64,000 nt of DNA from Scolanthus callimorphus (Eukaryota > Cnidaria > Anthozoa > Actiniaria > Edwardsiidae). Under the pieces are notes generated by a model that saw nothing but the letters and a program-made list of their open reading frames with translations, did no database searches and was not told the DNA's origin. Of this stretch, positions 23,265-33,483 are shown in pieces. Location of the stretch: the NCBI GenBank assembly GCA_033964015.1, contig JAWWUD010000058.1, positions 1 to 64,000 on the forward strand, written 5' to 3'. A program made the translations under genes and the position numbers. How positions within the stretch are numbered: the first letter of the stretch is position 1; each line of letters starts with the position of its first letter.

Positions 23265-24281
23265 ATGGGGAGAAATACCGAATGGACATGCGCACTTGAG
23301 CGTGGCACTTCTAAAATATGGACTCAGATTACCTTCAAATAATTTACTGTAAATGTATGGCAATGAAACTTAAATTCAAGATAACACTGGGCTAAATTCG
23401 AAATCGAAAGTTACTTTGCCTCCGATCGAAACAACATGTTGTTCATCTTTCTTTTCGTGGTAATATTGGTGGGCTACAGTATAAAATCGGTTCGGTTTTG
23501 TCAAATCTAGGTTACAAACTCAAGAGCTCTGTTTACAAGAGGAAGTCTATGCCACGGCGCTAAAATACACAGAACTAACAGTCAAATTTCGTAACGTTAT
23601 AAGCTCGTACAAACCTCACTTTACCTCCAGATCAAAAGAACAAGAATTCCTTCGTAAATTCACACAGATTTCACGTCATGTAAATGATTTTTCAGCTCGG
23701 TTTTTAAGATCCACTTCCATGTTAAACGAGGCTTCATTGTTTGGCCCTTGAAGTCCGCCTCGAAGCAAAAAAGCTCGAAAAAATGCCGATTTCTTCGCTT
23801 CTTTCCGCTCTGAGCGGCCAGTTCTTCGACAGTGTACAACCAGGCGTTCCTCTGCTAATAATATGTGTCCAAAAAGACTAGAAACGAGTACCAGAGTGCC
23901 TAGCGAACTTAATTTTTAAATATTAGCGCGAACTTGAAGCGAACCGGCGAAGGCAAAGTTCAGTATTGACTCTCGTTATTTATCAACGCATCCTCGATAT
24001 TTTCCCAAAATTAACAAAAAGCATGATATATTATTTTACTTTGCTTTCAAATTGTTTCTTCTTGGCATGTTATCAGCCGAAAAGGCAAAGTTTTAAGCAA
24101 TTTATAACAACCCTTCACTCTCTCTTCTGTCTCTCCCGGAAGTCAGGGTTGTTTTTGCATACTATTGACCCACCAATCGACAGCGACCAATGAGAGACGC
24201 AATAGGACAATCGACTTTATTGACAGCATAATTAGGGTCATGTTTAAACTCCTCCCATTATCATTCGCTATTTCTCGCCAT
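23265..24281. mobile_element. 1,017-bp inverted-repeat element inserted in the reverse transcriptase
   Basis: The left end reads ATGGGGAGAAATACCGAATG and the complement of the right end ATGGCGAGAAATAGCGAATG. Removing it joins the RT frame from RVRVVFDA to AAQYHG. TGC is found at both flanks as a possible 3-bp duplication. It encodes no protein I recognise and is A+T-richer than the host element. Confidence 0.85.
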
Positions 24282-24293
24282 GTGCGTCGAAGA

Positions 24294-24842
24294 CTACTCG
24301 GACGCGTCCAGGTTTATGGGGCTAATCACCCCATGGTGAGAGAGGTAGTTTGTCTTCGGAGTCATGTGCCGAGCTTCTTCTTCTGAGAGTTTCCTGCAGT
24401 ATCCCTTGTCAATGTAGTCTTGCATCTGAGCCCGATACTTGTCCTCGAAGTCTGAGTCTCGCTTGAATCTTCTCTTTAGACTTTGCAGTCTTGAGTCAGC
24501 CAGTGCCCGATTGTTAGGCAGCTGTGGTTCTTCCTCTCTCCACAACAGACCGACCTGATAATGGCCGTCAACAATTTCTGTCGTTTGGTCAAGTATCTTC
24601 TGGCCCTTGACGTCTTCCGGAGACATTGACTCAGACGGCGTGTCACTAAGACATTCGTTGTCAATCTGCCAGAATCTTTCAACTTGCTTGTTGAGATCTC
24701 GAACACCGCTAGTGAAGTTGAAATTCAACTCACGTAGGATCTTACGTCCTAATTCTAAAGTCCCTGCGACCGTCCAGCCTAGCGATGTCCTCGTAGCGTA
24801 GAGTCCGTTGCTTCCGTCCTGTGAGGTTCTCAGTTCTTGCAC
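24294..24842 (-). pseudogene. BEL/Pao reverse transcriptase, N-terminal part
   Basis: The minus-strand frame begins with QELRTSQDGSNGLYATRTSL, the strongly conserved block between protease and RT in Pao elements. It runs through a polar linker to YLSHHGVI. The RT finger motif HKPGRVRVVFDA follows in a neighbouring frame after a one-base loss in a C run near 24317. The 1-kb insertion then begins. Confidence 0.88.
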
Positions 24843-24904
24843 AATATGCGCGCCTGGTACGTCAAGACCGATAAGGAGAGAAACCCTCTTTAGATCTACG
24901 TCCG

Positions 24905-25440
24905 CTATCGGAATCTCTCTGAGATGTGGATGTTCCTAAAGTCAATCTTATGCGGCAGCAGCTTCTCGTTTATGTTAAGGTCTCTCACGAGTCCCTCCTC
25001 GACCTGAATTACTGGATCATCCGGGGCGTCGGCCGCTTGAATACCGAAGGAGGCGACCCGAAATTCGCACTCCTGTTTTCCTAGTACGGTTGTAACTGTA
25101 ATGGACTCAACTGGCCCCGTAATGCCAAGTTCATTTGCTAAGTTAGTATCGATGATAGTTCCACGACTGCCATTGTCAATGAGACCGTATGTGGTTATCG
25201 ATCTACCATCTTTTGAGATGACCCTTACCGGAACGACGTGTAGTAAAACTTGTTTGTAGGAAGGCTCGGTAGACGTGGCGAAGGACTGTGTCTCTCGTGG
25301 TGACGCTGTGACTGGTTCGCCAGCTTGAGTTGAGAAATCACGCGTTTGTGCCGGTTTCGGAGAATGGCTCTGACGTTGTCGTTCGTTCCCAGGTTGCTGT
25401 TGGGACGCCAGGTTGGCCGGCATTGTTTCTTGTTTGTAGT
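24905..25440 (-). pseudogene. BEL/Pao aspartic protease region
   Basis: The frame contains TYGLIDNGSRGTIIDTNLA. Its DNGS occupies the place of the catalytic DTGS of retropepsins, and a hydrophobic strand precedes it (VVPVRVIS). The region continues to DFRNIHI, and a single-base break near 24925 leads into the linker that carries LREIPIADVDLKR. It would cut the Gag-Pol polyprotein. Gag's second zinc knuckle lies directly upstream. Confidence 0.85.
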
Positions 25441-26529
25441 GCAGTAGTTGATGATGCTTCGATTTGCCCCGCACTGGCAAATGTCCTTAGACTGACACTG
25501 ATCTCTCCTGTGACCTGCTTCTAAGCAGATATGACATAGTTTCATGTTCTTGACTAGCTCCCAACGGTCTCGCACATCTTTCTTCGTGAACGTAGCGCAT
25601 CTGATCAGTTTATGGGTGCCCTTACAACAGGCACAGTTCTTATTTCCTTTGTCCAGGTCAGTGTTCAACGAGGACAACTGACGTTGACGAGGGGCATTAA
25701 ACTTGGTCTTTCCTGCGTCTTGGTTCTTCTGCTTCGCCGGCGACTTAGAAACGATGTAGCCGAATTGCGGATCATTCATGATTTGAACGTTCGTATCAAT
25801 ATGCTCGTATAAATTGGCTAAGTCAGGTCCTGTTTCGCTTCTTTCTCGAATCTTGGGCATTTTCTTGGCCCAGTCTCGCTGCATGAAAAATGGAAGACGA
25901 CTCACAACCCTTTCTAGGTTTTCTGACGCGCTAAGCTGGTGCTTGTATCCCACCTTATCGTTCAAAGTCTTGATACAAGTTCTCAGATCGTCCCGTAGCT
26001 TGGTCAAAGCTTTCTTGTCACCGCCTTCGATCTTCGGGCCTTCCGTGACCCTCTTTAGCGTCGACCTGACTACACTGGAAGGGTGACCGAACTGTTTTTC
26101 AAGTATTAACATCGCATCCGTATAGCCATGAGCAGCAGTTTCGCAATGTAGTACCGCCCGTCGGGCTTCTCCTTCAACGAACGTGAGCAGGTAAGCAGCT
26201 TTCTGTTTTTCATTAAACCCTTTGTCAGCAAGCCAATCGTGTACTCGCTCCTTAAATACTGGAAATTCTGCTGGGTCACCTTTAAAGGTGGGAACCTGGG
26301 GTCTAGGGATGTTCTGCCTTTGGACGATTGTGTTGACGGCCTCGGAAGTGGTGGCATTTTGTTTTATAATTTGTACCATACTCTCGGTCAGTTCTAGAAA
26401 CCGGCTTGTCAAAACATGTTCTTCATTATGAGACACTGAAGAAACACACTGAAGGGTTCCCTGTGGTACGAATTCCTGAGCATTAATATTAGCTCCACGA
26501 ACTTGAAAGGACATGTCCGGTACATTTCG

Positions 26530-27700
26530 GCGTGCGTGGAAACCCTGTGGCGTTGACGCTGACTCAAAATTAGCGTGGGAACCCTGTGGCACGGGCGTTG
26601 ACTCAATAATAGCGCGGGAACCCTGTGGCGTGGAAGCTGACTCATCATTAGCGCGGGAACCCTGTGGTGCGAACGTTGACTCCATATAAGCGCGGGAATC
26701 CTGTGGTACGGACACTGACTCAATAATAGCGCGGGAACCCTGTGGCGTGGAAGCTGACTCATCATTAACGCGGGAACCCTGTGGTGCGAACGTTGACTCA
26801 TCATTAACGCGGGAGCCCTGTGGTACGGGCGCTGTTTCATTAATAGCGCGGGAGCCCTGTGGTACGGGCGCTGTCTCATTAATAGCGCGGGAACCCTGTG
26901 GTACGAGCGCTGACTCATCATTAGCGCGGAAACCCGTGGCACGGGCGTTGACTCATTAATAGCGCGGAAACCCTGTGGCACAAGCGCTGAATCATCATTA
27001 ACGCGGGAACCCTGTGGTACGGGCGCTGTTTCATTGCAACATATCCACTTAACCTCACTTATGGATAATCCATAAGTATTGATAGCACCTCCATATATGA
27101 ATAATCCAGAACTCAAGAGCAGGGTAGCTGTATAATATCAATTATCTTCGTTCTATAAAAGACTATGAATAGAACGAAGCAATGTGTATAAATGAACTCT
27201 AATAGAACGAAGCAATGTGTATGTATGAACACTCTAAAATTGTCCGAACCAAAAAAAAAAAAAAAAACCAGCCCCAGAACCCCCGCCCACTACACCCTTT
27301 CCAGAGCGCTCGGTACAAGTGTACTACGGCAACCTACAACCATGTGGGACATTGCGCATGTCAAATAACCATGCTCTTGAGTTCTGGATATTCATATATG
27401 GAGGTGCTATCAATACTTATGGATTATCCATAAGTGAGGTTAAGTGGATATGTTGTTCATTAATAGTGCGGGAGCCCTGTGGTACGGGCGCTGAATCATC
27501 ATTAACGCGGGAACCCTGTGGTACGGGCGCTGTCTCATTATTAACGCGGGAGCCCTGTGGTACGGGCGCTGTCTCATTAATAGCGCGGGAACCCTGTGGT
27601 ACGAACGCTGACTCATCATTAGCGCGGGAACCCTGTGGCACGGGCGCTGTCTCATCAATAGCGCGGGAGCCCTGTGGTGTGGGTGCAAAACTATTATTAC
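26530..27700 (-). repeat. 39-bp tandem repeat array in gag, two blocks
   Basis: The unit contains gcgggaaccctgtggtacgg and has a 39-bp period, for example ccctgtgg at 26582 and 26621. About 13 units occupy 26530-27029 and about six 27462-27700, with a 420-bp element between. The period is a multiple of three, so the array stays in frame and encodes 13-residue proline/glutamine/serine units. Confidence 0.93.
27036..27455. mobile_element. 420-bp element with ~80-bp inverted ends inside the gag repeats
   Basis: Left arm: caacatatccacttaacctc onwards to about 27120. The right arm (about 27372-27455) is its complement almost base for base. TTCATT flanks it at 27030-27035 and 27456-27461. The interior has a poly-A run and A+T-rich text. 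It interrupts gag and puts a stop into it. Confidence 0.88.
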
Positions 27701-28291
27701 AGGGACCCCTGTGGGCGTCGATTCCTACCGGAGACACTAATGGGATTGTAGAGAGATCTGCATAATTTATAGCAGGCATTGGCGGATCCAGCTGTGGCGT
27801 AGATGTTGTTGTTCCTTTATGTAATTGGGCTCCCTGTGCCTTCTTGAAAGTCACTGTCTCTTCAAAGCCTTCCAAAATGTCTCCTTCATCTTTTGCCATC
27901 AACTGCGCCTCTAGAAGAGTATATTCAGCTTCATCTCTCACTTTCTGTAACTCATCTAAAAGCTTCGCCTCAGCCTTCTTTCTCTCGTAGGCCGCCTGTT
28001 CCTCAATTTGTCTTCGCTTTATCTTTATTTGTCTCTCCACCTGTAGCAATTTCAGTTTGGCCAGCTTCGCTTGCCTGGCTTTCATTTTAAATCTACTCGA
28101 AGAGGTGCTTGACACGCTCGATAATGCATCCTCGCCGAGCACCAACTCTCCGTCCGGGGGCATCGATCCCGCTTCCATTCCTGATTCCACGATTTCTTCC
28201 CAGGCACGTGTTTCGACTCCTCCACGGCTCACATTCATGGTGATATTTCACACTAATTCAGACCAGTGACGGATTAAAACGGATTAAACGA

Positions 28292-29601
28292 TGTAGGAGT
28301 TTCGAACCTACCGATGGCTCAGATATATACACACGGTTAACACTCGTCGAATCGGTATTTCAGGTTACAGATACGAAACGAACGATGACTGACTCGGTGA
28401 ATCAACGTTGAACAGACGTAAATCGGGCATCAGAACAGACGGTAAAACAGACGGTTTACTGCAAATAAAGAGCCTAAATTACAACAAGAAGGCTAAATAC
28501 ATTTACAGGGAAACGTAAACGACAACTTACATCCGTGTGCAGATTCTATCGGGTGATTCAAGCTTCAAATTCACTCAGATTCGTCTGATGTTTCTCTGAA
28601 TAACAATTCTGTTTTTATTATTCTATTTTTTTACATATAACAAAAATAAATAGCCAGTGCTCGCAAATAGCTTAGCTAACGAGGCGGACAGAGGGTTAAC
28701 ATAAAGTTACAATATAGGACAATGAATTACAAAAATTACAAAGCAAAGCAATGAAAGAAAAGAAAAGAAAAGGAAGTATGGCTACTTAGTATTATTTTTG
28801 TAAAGCTAATATATTTTGTTTATTTTACTTTTTGATAATTTATCAATTAAACTTGATACATCAAGATAAGTTCAGAACGAAAGATATTCAATAAATATTC
28901 TTGAAGGATTGATGAGAATTTATATTTGATGAAATCTGAATAAAATTGGGAATACTGTTCCACATTCTAGCGCCAATGCGTGAAAATGAATTTTTTAGAT
29001 GATTGGTTCTAGAATGCTTAATATATAATTTCCCCATCGCTGAGGATCTCGTATTGTAGCTATGTATTTGAGACGTGTGGGTGAATAGATTAGATATGTT
29101 TACCGGTGCTGCATTATTGACAATATCGTGCATTAGTATACAAACAGATTTAAAGTAGTGAAAGTGTAGAGGAAGAATGTTATAATGGATAAATAATGGT
29201 ATTGCATGTGATCTATAAGGGGCGAAATTAATAAGGCGCAATGCACGCTTTTGCAAAATTAAAAGTTTTTCAAGAATAGTCTTTGCTGCTTGTCCCCAAA
29301 CAGTAATTCCATACGAAATATAGGGCTGAATCAAAGACTGATAAATTTTCATCAAAGTAGAGGTAGGAACAAAATGCCTAAGTCTAGAGAGAATGCCAAT
29401 AGACTTACTGATCTTGGAGGAGATAAGGTCAATGTGTTGTTTCCATGAAAGAGTACTATCAATCATTACCCCCAAGTATTTAACATAATCTTTCTTTTCT
29501 AAGGACACGGATTTATTTAATTTATGATCAAAAACTTCACATGTGCTCTTGAATCCGCGCGAGGCCTGGACACTAATAAATGTAACGCAACGTTCTTTAC
29601 A
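28292..29601 (-). repeat. 5' LTR of the BEL/Pao element, split by a LINE fragment
   Basis: 28292-28614 and 29538-29601 together reproduce the 388-bp LTR at 19815-20202. The break falls between ttctgttt and cacatgtg. I see no clear tRNA primer-binding site beginning TGG directly next to it; the adjoining minus-strand text is TCGTTTAATCCG. Confidence 0.95.
28615..29537 (-). pseudogene. 5'-truncated LINE fragment: reverse transcriptase C-terminal region
   Basis: The frame includes VKYLGVMIDSTLSWKQHID, then LIQPYISYGITVWGQA, then LQKRALRLINFAPYRSHAIP. This is the conserved end of jockey/CR1-type non-LTR reverse transcriptases. The catalytic part is absent, so the copy is 5'-truncated. The low-coordinate end is A/T-rich like a LINE 3' end. 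It is inserted in the LTR in the same orientation as the host element. Confidence 0.85.
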
Positions 29602-29985
29602 GATAGAGCTGATTTTAAACACCCCTAAAAGATAGCACGTCTGTCAATTTTATACCCTAAGGGATAGGACGAGCACCCCCGTCTGAAAATATGTGGAGTC
29701 CCACCGGGACACAGACTCAGACAGGCGTTCGGACTGTGGATTGGGTAGTTTGAGAGGGAGAATGTGGGTGCATTGCTATACGCGGCTCTGATTTCAGCCA
29801 GGGTCATATAAAGATCCCTTCTCATGGCATTCTATACTACCCAAAGCTGATTTCTTATTCTTCAGTGTGCTCAGACTGATTTTCAGTGAAGGTGACTGTA
29901 TAAACCCCTTTCGCTGCTGGTTGGCCAGGCCAGGTACCGTTTATGTTTTACACTGAACGATGGATCATTATAGCCTGCGCAGCGC

Positions 29986-30216
29986 CAACCTCGTACCCAG
30001 AGCCCGTCATCTTTTGGCCAGTGGCAAGATTCAGGGCCCTGGGGGAATCCGATTTGTGAGCATGCGTGGTAGGTCAAAAACGTAACGAACTTTCATACAA
30101 CTATCAAACCGGAAACCCAGAATCTGGGTTTTAAAAAAATCGATTCCCCCCCCCCCCCCCAGAGCCCAGAATCTTTGCCGCTGGCCAAAAGATGACGGGC
30201 TCTGGGTACGAGATTG
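29986..30216. mobile_element. Mutator-like short element with 9-bp target duplication
   Basis: The ends are CAACCTCGTACCCAGAGC and, at the right, GCTCTGGGTACGAGATTG. The 9-bp duplication GCGCAGCGC at 29977-29985 and 30217-30225 is perfect and typical of Mutator-like elements. A relative with its own 9-bp duplication lies at 49514-49653. Confidence 0.85.
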
Positions 30217-30224
30217 GCGCAGCG

Positions 30225-31680
30225 CGGGCGAGCTAGCGAACAGACGCGGTGAGGATGGGAAGTAGGTGCTTTCACACCAATTGGGGGGTTTTCACGTAAC
30301 GTCATCAAAATGCTAATTGCTAAACTAAAACCTCTGCGGACATTCGTTTCGCTAATTAGCTGATTTTGAACGTTCAGGGCATGCGCAGAAAAGTGTTTAT
30401 CTGTATCAAATCTCGCGCATGCGTCAATGTGTGCACCAGAGCCTCCCCTCATTCTCCATTCTCGTACCCAGAGATCGTCTGCTCGCAGGGGAGGCTCTGG
30501 GGACACCATTAAAGAGCATTAGCTGACTGGCTGAATTTGAACGTTGGAGCATGCGCAGAAAGTTATTTCTCTCGACGGCTCTGTAACAAATCTCGCGCAT
30601 GCGTCAATGGCTGCCACCAGAGCCTCCTCCCCGCGACATTCTCGTACCCAGAGCTCCCCTGATTTGAGGGCCGTCGCTGATTGGTTGATTTTGAGCGTTG
30701 GAGCATGCGCTCGAAAGATCTTTCTCTCTGCGGCTCTGTATTAAATCTCGCGCATGCGTCAGTGGCTGTCACCAGAGCCTCCCCTGCGAGCAGACGAGCC
30801 GGGGAGCTCTGGCTACGAGAATGCTGTCACCAGAGCTTCCTCCGCGAGGTTACGAGCCGGGCATTCTCGAACCCAGAGCTCCCCGGCTCGTCTGCTCGCA
30901 GGGGAGGCTCTGGGGACATCCATTTGAGGGCCTTCGCTGATTGGCTGATTTTAAACGTTGGTGCATGCGCAGAAAGGTGTTTCTCTCAGCGGCTCTGTAT
31001 CAAATCTCGCGCATGCGTCAATGGCTGTCACCAGAGCCTCCCCCGCGAGCAGACGAGCCAGGGAGCTCTGGGTTCGAGAATGCGAGCCGGGGAGCTCTAG
31101 ATTCGATAATGCCCCCGCGAGGTAACGTTTAGATGCATAAACGTCGTACGCTCAGATGCATAAACATTCCTCATTATACGAAATTAACGCTTTACTTTAT
31201 TTTGGCGCGAATTTTTAAAAAGTTTTATGTTTTTACAAAATATATTCGTCCTTTAGGCCTGCTTCTCGTGGACACATCATCTGATTGATCGTATTCATCA
31301 TAACTTCGGGCGTACGCAGGATTAAAGATCTTGCACAAATTTACAGGCAAAGCTCGTGAATGCAGCACAGTTATTGTACCAAAGTTCTGCAGACCCGCGC
31401 AATAGGCTGCAGGCCAAAAGTCTGCGTACCGTACACCACTGGGAATCTAACTTAATGCAAAAGCCCAATGGTGTGTCATTCTCGCGCCCAAAGCTCCCTG
31501 GCTCGTCTGCTCGCAGGAGAGGCTCCGGGGACATCCATTTGAGGGCTTTCGCTGATTGGCTGATTTTGAACGTTAAGGCAAGCGTAGAAAGTTGTTTCTC
31601 TCAACGGCTCTGTATCAAATCTCGCACAAGCGTTAATGACCGTCACCAGAGTCTCCCCTGCGAGGTCCCCCCAACCCCTC
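30225..31680. repeat. Cluster of at least five copies of a CCAGAGCCTCC palindromic repeat
   Basis: The phrases attctcgtacccagagct, gctcgtctgctcgcagggga, gctgattggctgattttgaa, ggagcatgcgcagaaag and aatctcgcgcatgcgtcaat recur in the same order near 30470, 30640, 30860 and 31480. More copies lie at 49421-49797 and 63885-63960. Copies are partial and run into one another. Several open frames of 60-140 codons crossing the cluster are repeat translations. Confidence 0.8.
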
Positions 31681-32267
31681 TGGAATTTCCAATCCCTTCC
31701 GTAGGGGGGGGTATGGATATTTTTGGGAAACACACATTGGAATGCCAAGCTAGCAGGATTCTGATCATGATTTAAACACCAGGTTTAAAATCGAGCTTTA
31801 TTCAAATCCTGAATCAAACTAACAGGCACTTCTCCAATGTTTTTAACGATACAGATCACACTCCCTGATTCCACTTTAAAGCCAGGTCCACACTAGACAA
31901 CATAAACAAACGGTCTCAAACTCATGACATAAAGATATAAGAACCAATCAGAGAACCAAGAAGACAGTCAGAAAAAGCAGTATGAAAACAACTCACCTAT
32001 AATAGTTGCACGTAAATAATTTTAAAAACAGCCTTTTCTTGTACTTGTAACTTTTACAATTAAGAGAATTTCATACCTTTTCAGACTGCCATCTACTTTG
32101 TTCTCATGCTTACCATATAAATGTACAGAGTTATGTTGCTATGTGTCTAGAGTGATCCTGGTTTAACTGAATATTATACAATAAGTGGTAGTTACAAATG
32201 TCAGAAATAGCTGGTTTCAAATTACAGAAATGAGAATAGTGAGCCAAATGAATTAATATATAATCTG
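31681..32267. other. Gene-free stretch
   Basis: A+T-rich sequence with no exon or clear repeat. A TTTATT at about 31797 could be a minus-strand polyadenylation signal (AATAAA) for UQCRB, but the distance of 1.7 kb makes that weak. Confidence 0.4.
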
Positions 32268-33471
32268 AGGGGGTTGGTGCAAGAACGACCTAAGTGACGA
32301 TTTGGACTGTTTTTCGATTTTTCGATTTTTGACAAACAAACTGCGGAAACATTGTTAAAATAGCCTAAAACTAGCCTCTCTGCATTTTCCCCAAAAAAAT
32401 CGCCACTAGATTGCTGTAAAACGGTGTTTTCCCTTTTTCAAGCGCAAAGCATTATGGGTAAAACTGTAAAAAAATGACAGCACTTTGCCCCTAGCCCCAG
32501 TTTTAGATATCTTTTTATAAGTGCCTAGTCACTCGCACCTGTCAACTGAATATTGCGCCGAATGCATTCTTTTGGATTCAAAACTAACCCAAATCGTCTT
32601 GACAGTGCAGAAATTCTGCTACAGAACAACAGAGAAGCTTCATAATACTCAAAGAGTCATCACACGGCCTGCCAAATTCTTTGTGACTCGATTTTGCTCG
32701 TAAAATGTGCTCCTCACTCGTGAGTTCTTCCACAAGTTTGTCTCTACCGACTTTTGTTTGCTTTATGATGCAAGCAAAGCGGCTCTTGTAGTAGAAAATG
32801 ACTTGAAAAAAGCGCTTATAAAGCAAATTCATGGCTCGCTCTCTGTTCGACAAGCGAAACCAAGAATCCAACTGTCTTCACTGAAAAGGGTGAGCCCTTA
32901 GTCTTTACAAGCAGCGGGGTTTTTTTTTTTGGGGGGGGGGGGGCAGGAGGCCTTCTTCTTTCTTTTTTTCAAGTGGAAGAACAAAATAACATTGCAAAAT
33001 AAGCGAAATTACAGAAATAAATTCGGGCTACAAAGGGTTAACAATGCGCCAGGTAGGATGAAAAGCTCTTTTGTATTCAAAACAATAGACAAATCTATGC
33101 GATTTTATAGCAAAAAACCCTAGGCTTACCGCCAGTTTTAGGGTTAGGTTAGCCTTCGGGTTAGATTTAAGTTCGGGTTAGATTGAGTTTAGGGTTTAGG
33201 GTTTAAGGCTAAGGCCGGTTTACATCGTTCTCGGCGCGATTTTTAGGAAAAACTTAGACTATTTGAACATGATTTGCGCAGTCTGAATAGTCACTTAGAT
33301 CCACTGGTTAGAGGCCGTTTTACAGCGTTCTCGCGGCGTTTTTTGGGGGAAAATGCAGAGAGGCTAGTTTTAGGCTATTTTAACAATGTTTCCGCAGTTT
33401 GTTTGTCAAAAATGAAAAAATCGAAAAAACAGTCCAAATCGTCACTTAGGTCGTTCTTGCACCAACCCCCC
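32268..33471. mobile_element. 1.2-kb element with ~120-bp inverted ends, in the UQCRB 3' flank
   Basis: The left end reads GGGGGTTGGTGCAAGAACGA and the right end is the complement. The inverted text continues through gtgacgatttggactg and cctaaaactagcctc. It ends 12 bases beyond the UQCRB stop codon, so it makes up the proximal 3' flank or UTR of that gene. The interior (33136-33205) has degenerate telomere-like repeats such as tttagggtttagggttt and gggttag, and a G run near 32930. Confidence 0.82.
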
Positions 33472-33483
33472 CATCTTGAAGGT

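Larger units (their letters stand above)
25440..28238 (-). pseudogene. BEL/Pao gag with coiled coil, 13-residue repeats and zinc knuckles
   Basis: The frame starts MNVSRGGVETRAWEE at 28238. It runs through a Lys/Glu-rich coiled coil (about residues 50-115, LAKLKLLQVERQIKIKRR), then a tandem series of 13-residue units of the type APVPQGSRANDES. A globular gag domain follows (QVPTFKGDPAEFPVFKE..), then two Cys/His clusters, CACCKGTHKLIRC and CHICLEAGHRRDQC, that would bind RNA. The repeat array is split by a 420-bp element. Single-base breaks lie near 26935 (cccgtgg for ccctgtgg) and 25455 (one extra G). Confidence 0.9.
19815..29601 (-). mobile_element. Complete BEL/Pao LTR retrotransposon with three nested insertions
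   Basis: Two LTRs of 388 bp, TGTAGG..TTTACA on the plus strand, bound the element. A 5-bp target duplication, GATAG, is at 19810-19814 and 29602-29606. On the minus strand the order is gag, protease, reverse transcriptase, RNase H, integrase, the BEL/Pao order. Insertions are 923 bp in the 5' LTR (28615-29537), 420 bp in gag (27036-27455) and 1,017 bp in the reverse transcriptase (23265-24281); without them the element is about 7.4 kb, normal for the family. Apart from one G-run length and the insertion, the LTRs read the same, so it moved recently. Several single-base frame breaks interrupt gag-pol. No env frame is present. Confidence 0.96.
19495..29720. mobile_element. Older inverted-repeat element, split by the BEL/Pao insertion
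   Basis: The left part (about 19495-19814) and right part (29607 to about 29720) carry inverted ends, GACGGGGGTGCTCGTC and its complement GACGAGCACCCCCGTC, with CCCGGG/G-run text outside them. The phrase cctaagggatag occurs on both sides of the break. Removing the retrotransposon and one copy of GATAG rejoins a continuous small element. A relative lies at about 43665-44040. The exact outer ends are uncertain. Confidence 0.7.

Noticed and set aside
26530..27700. Regularly spaced repeats resembling a CRISPR array
   Set aside because: The 39-bp units are contiguous, with no unique spacers, and lie in frame within a retrotransposon gag in an animal genome.
27319..27765. Plus-strand 148-codon frame with repeated REPCGTGA units
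   Set aside because: It is the antisense reading of the gag repeat array and of the inserted foldback.
28238..28292. tRNA primer-binding site for the BEL/Pao element
   Set aside because: No TGG-starting match to a tRNA 3' end lies next to the LTR; the text TCGTTTAATCCG was too weak to call.
30563..31775. Overlapping 60-140 codon open frames rich in Arg, Ser and Cys on both strands
   Set aside because: They repeat from copy to copy of the same palindromic element and resemble no known protein.
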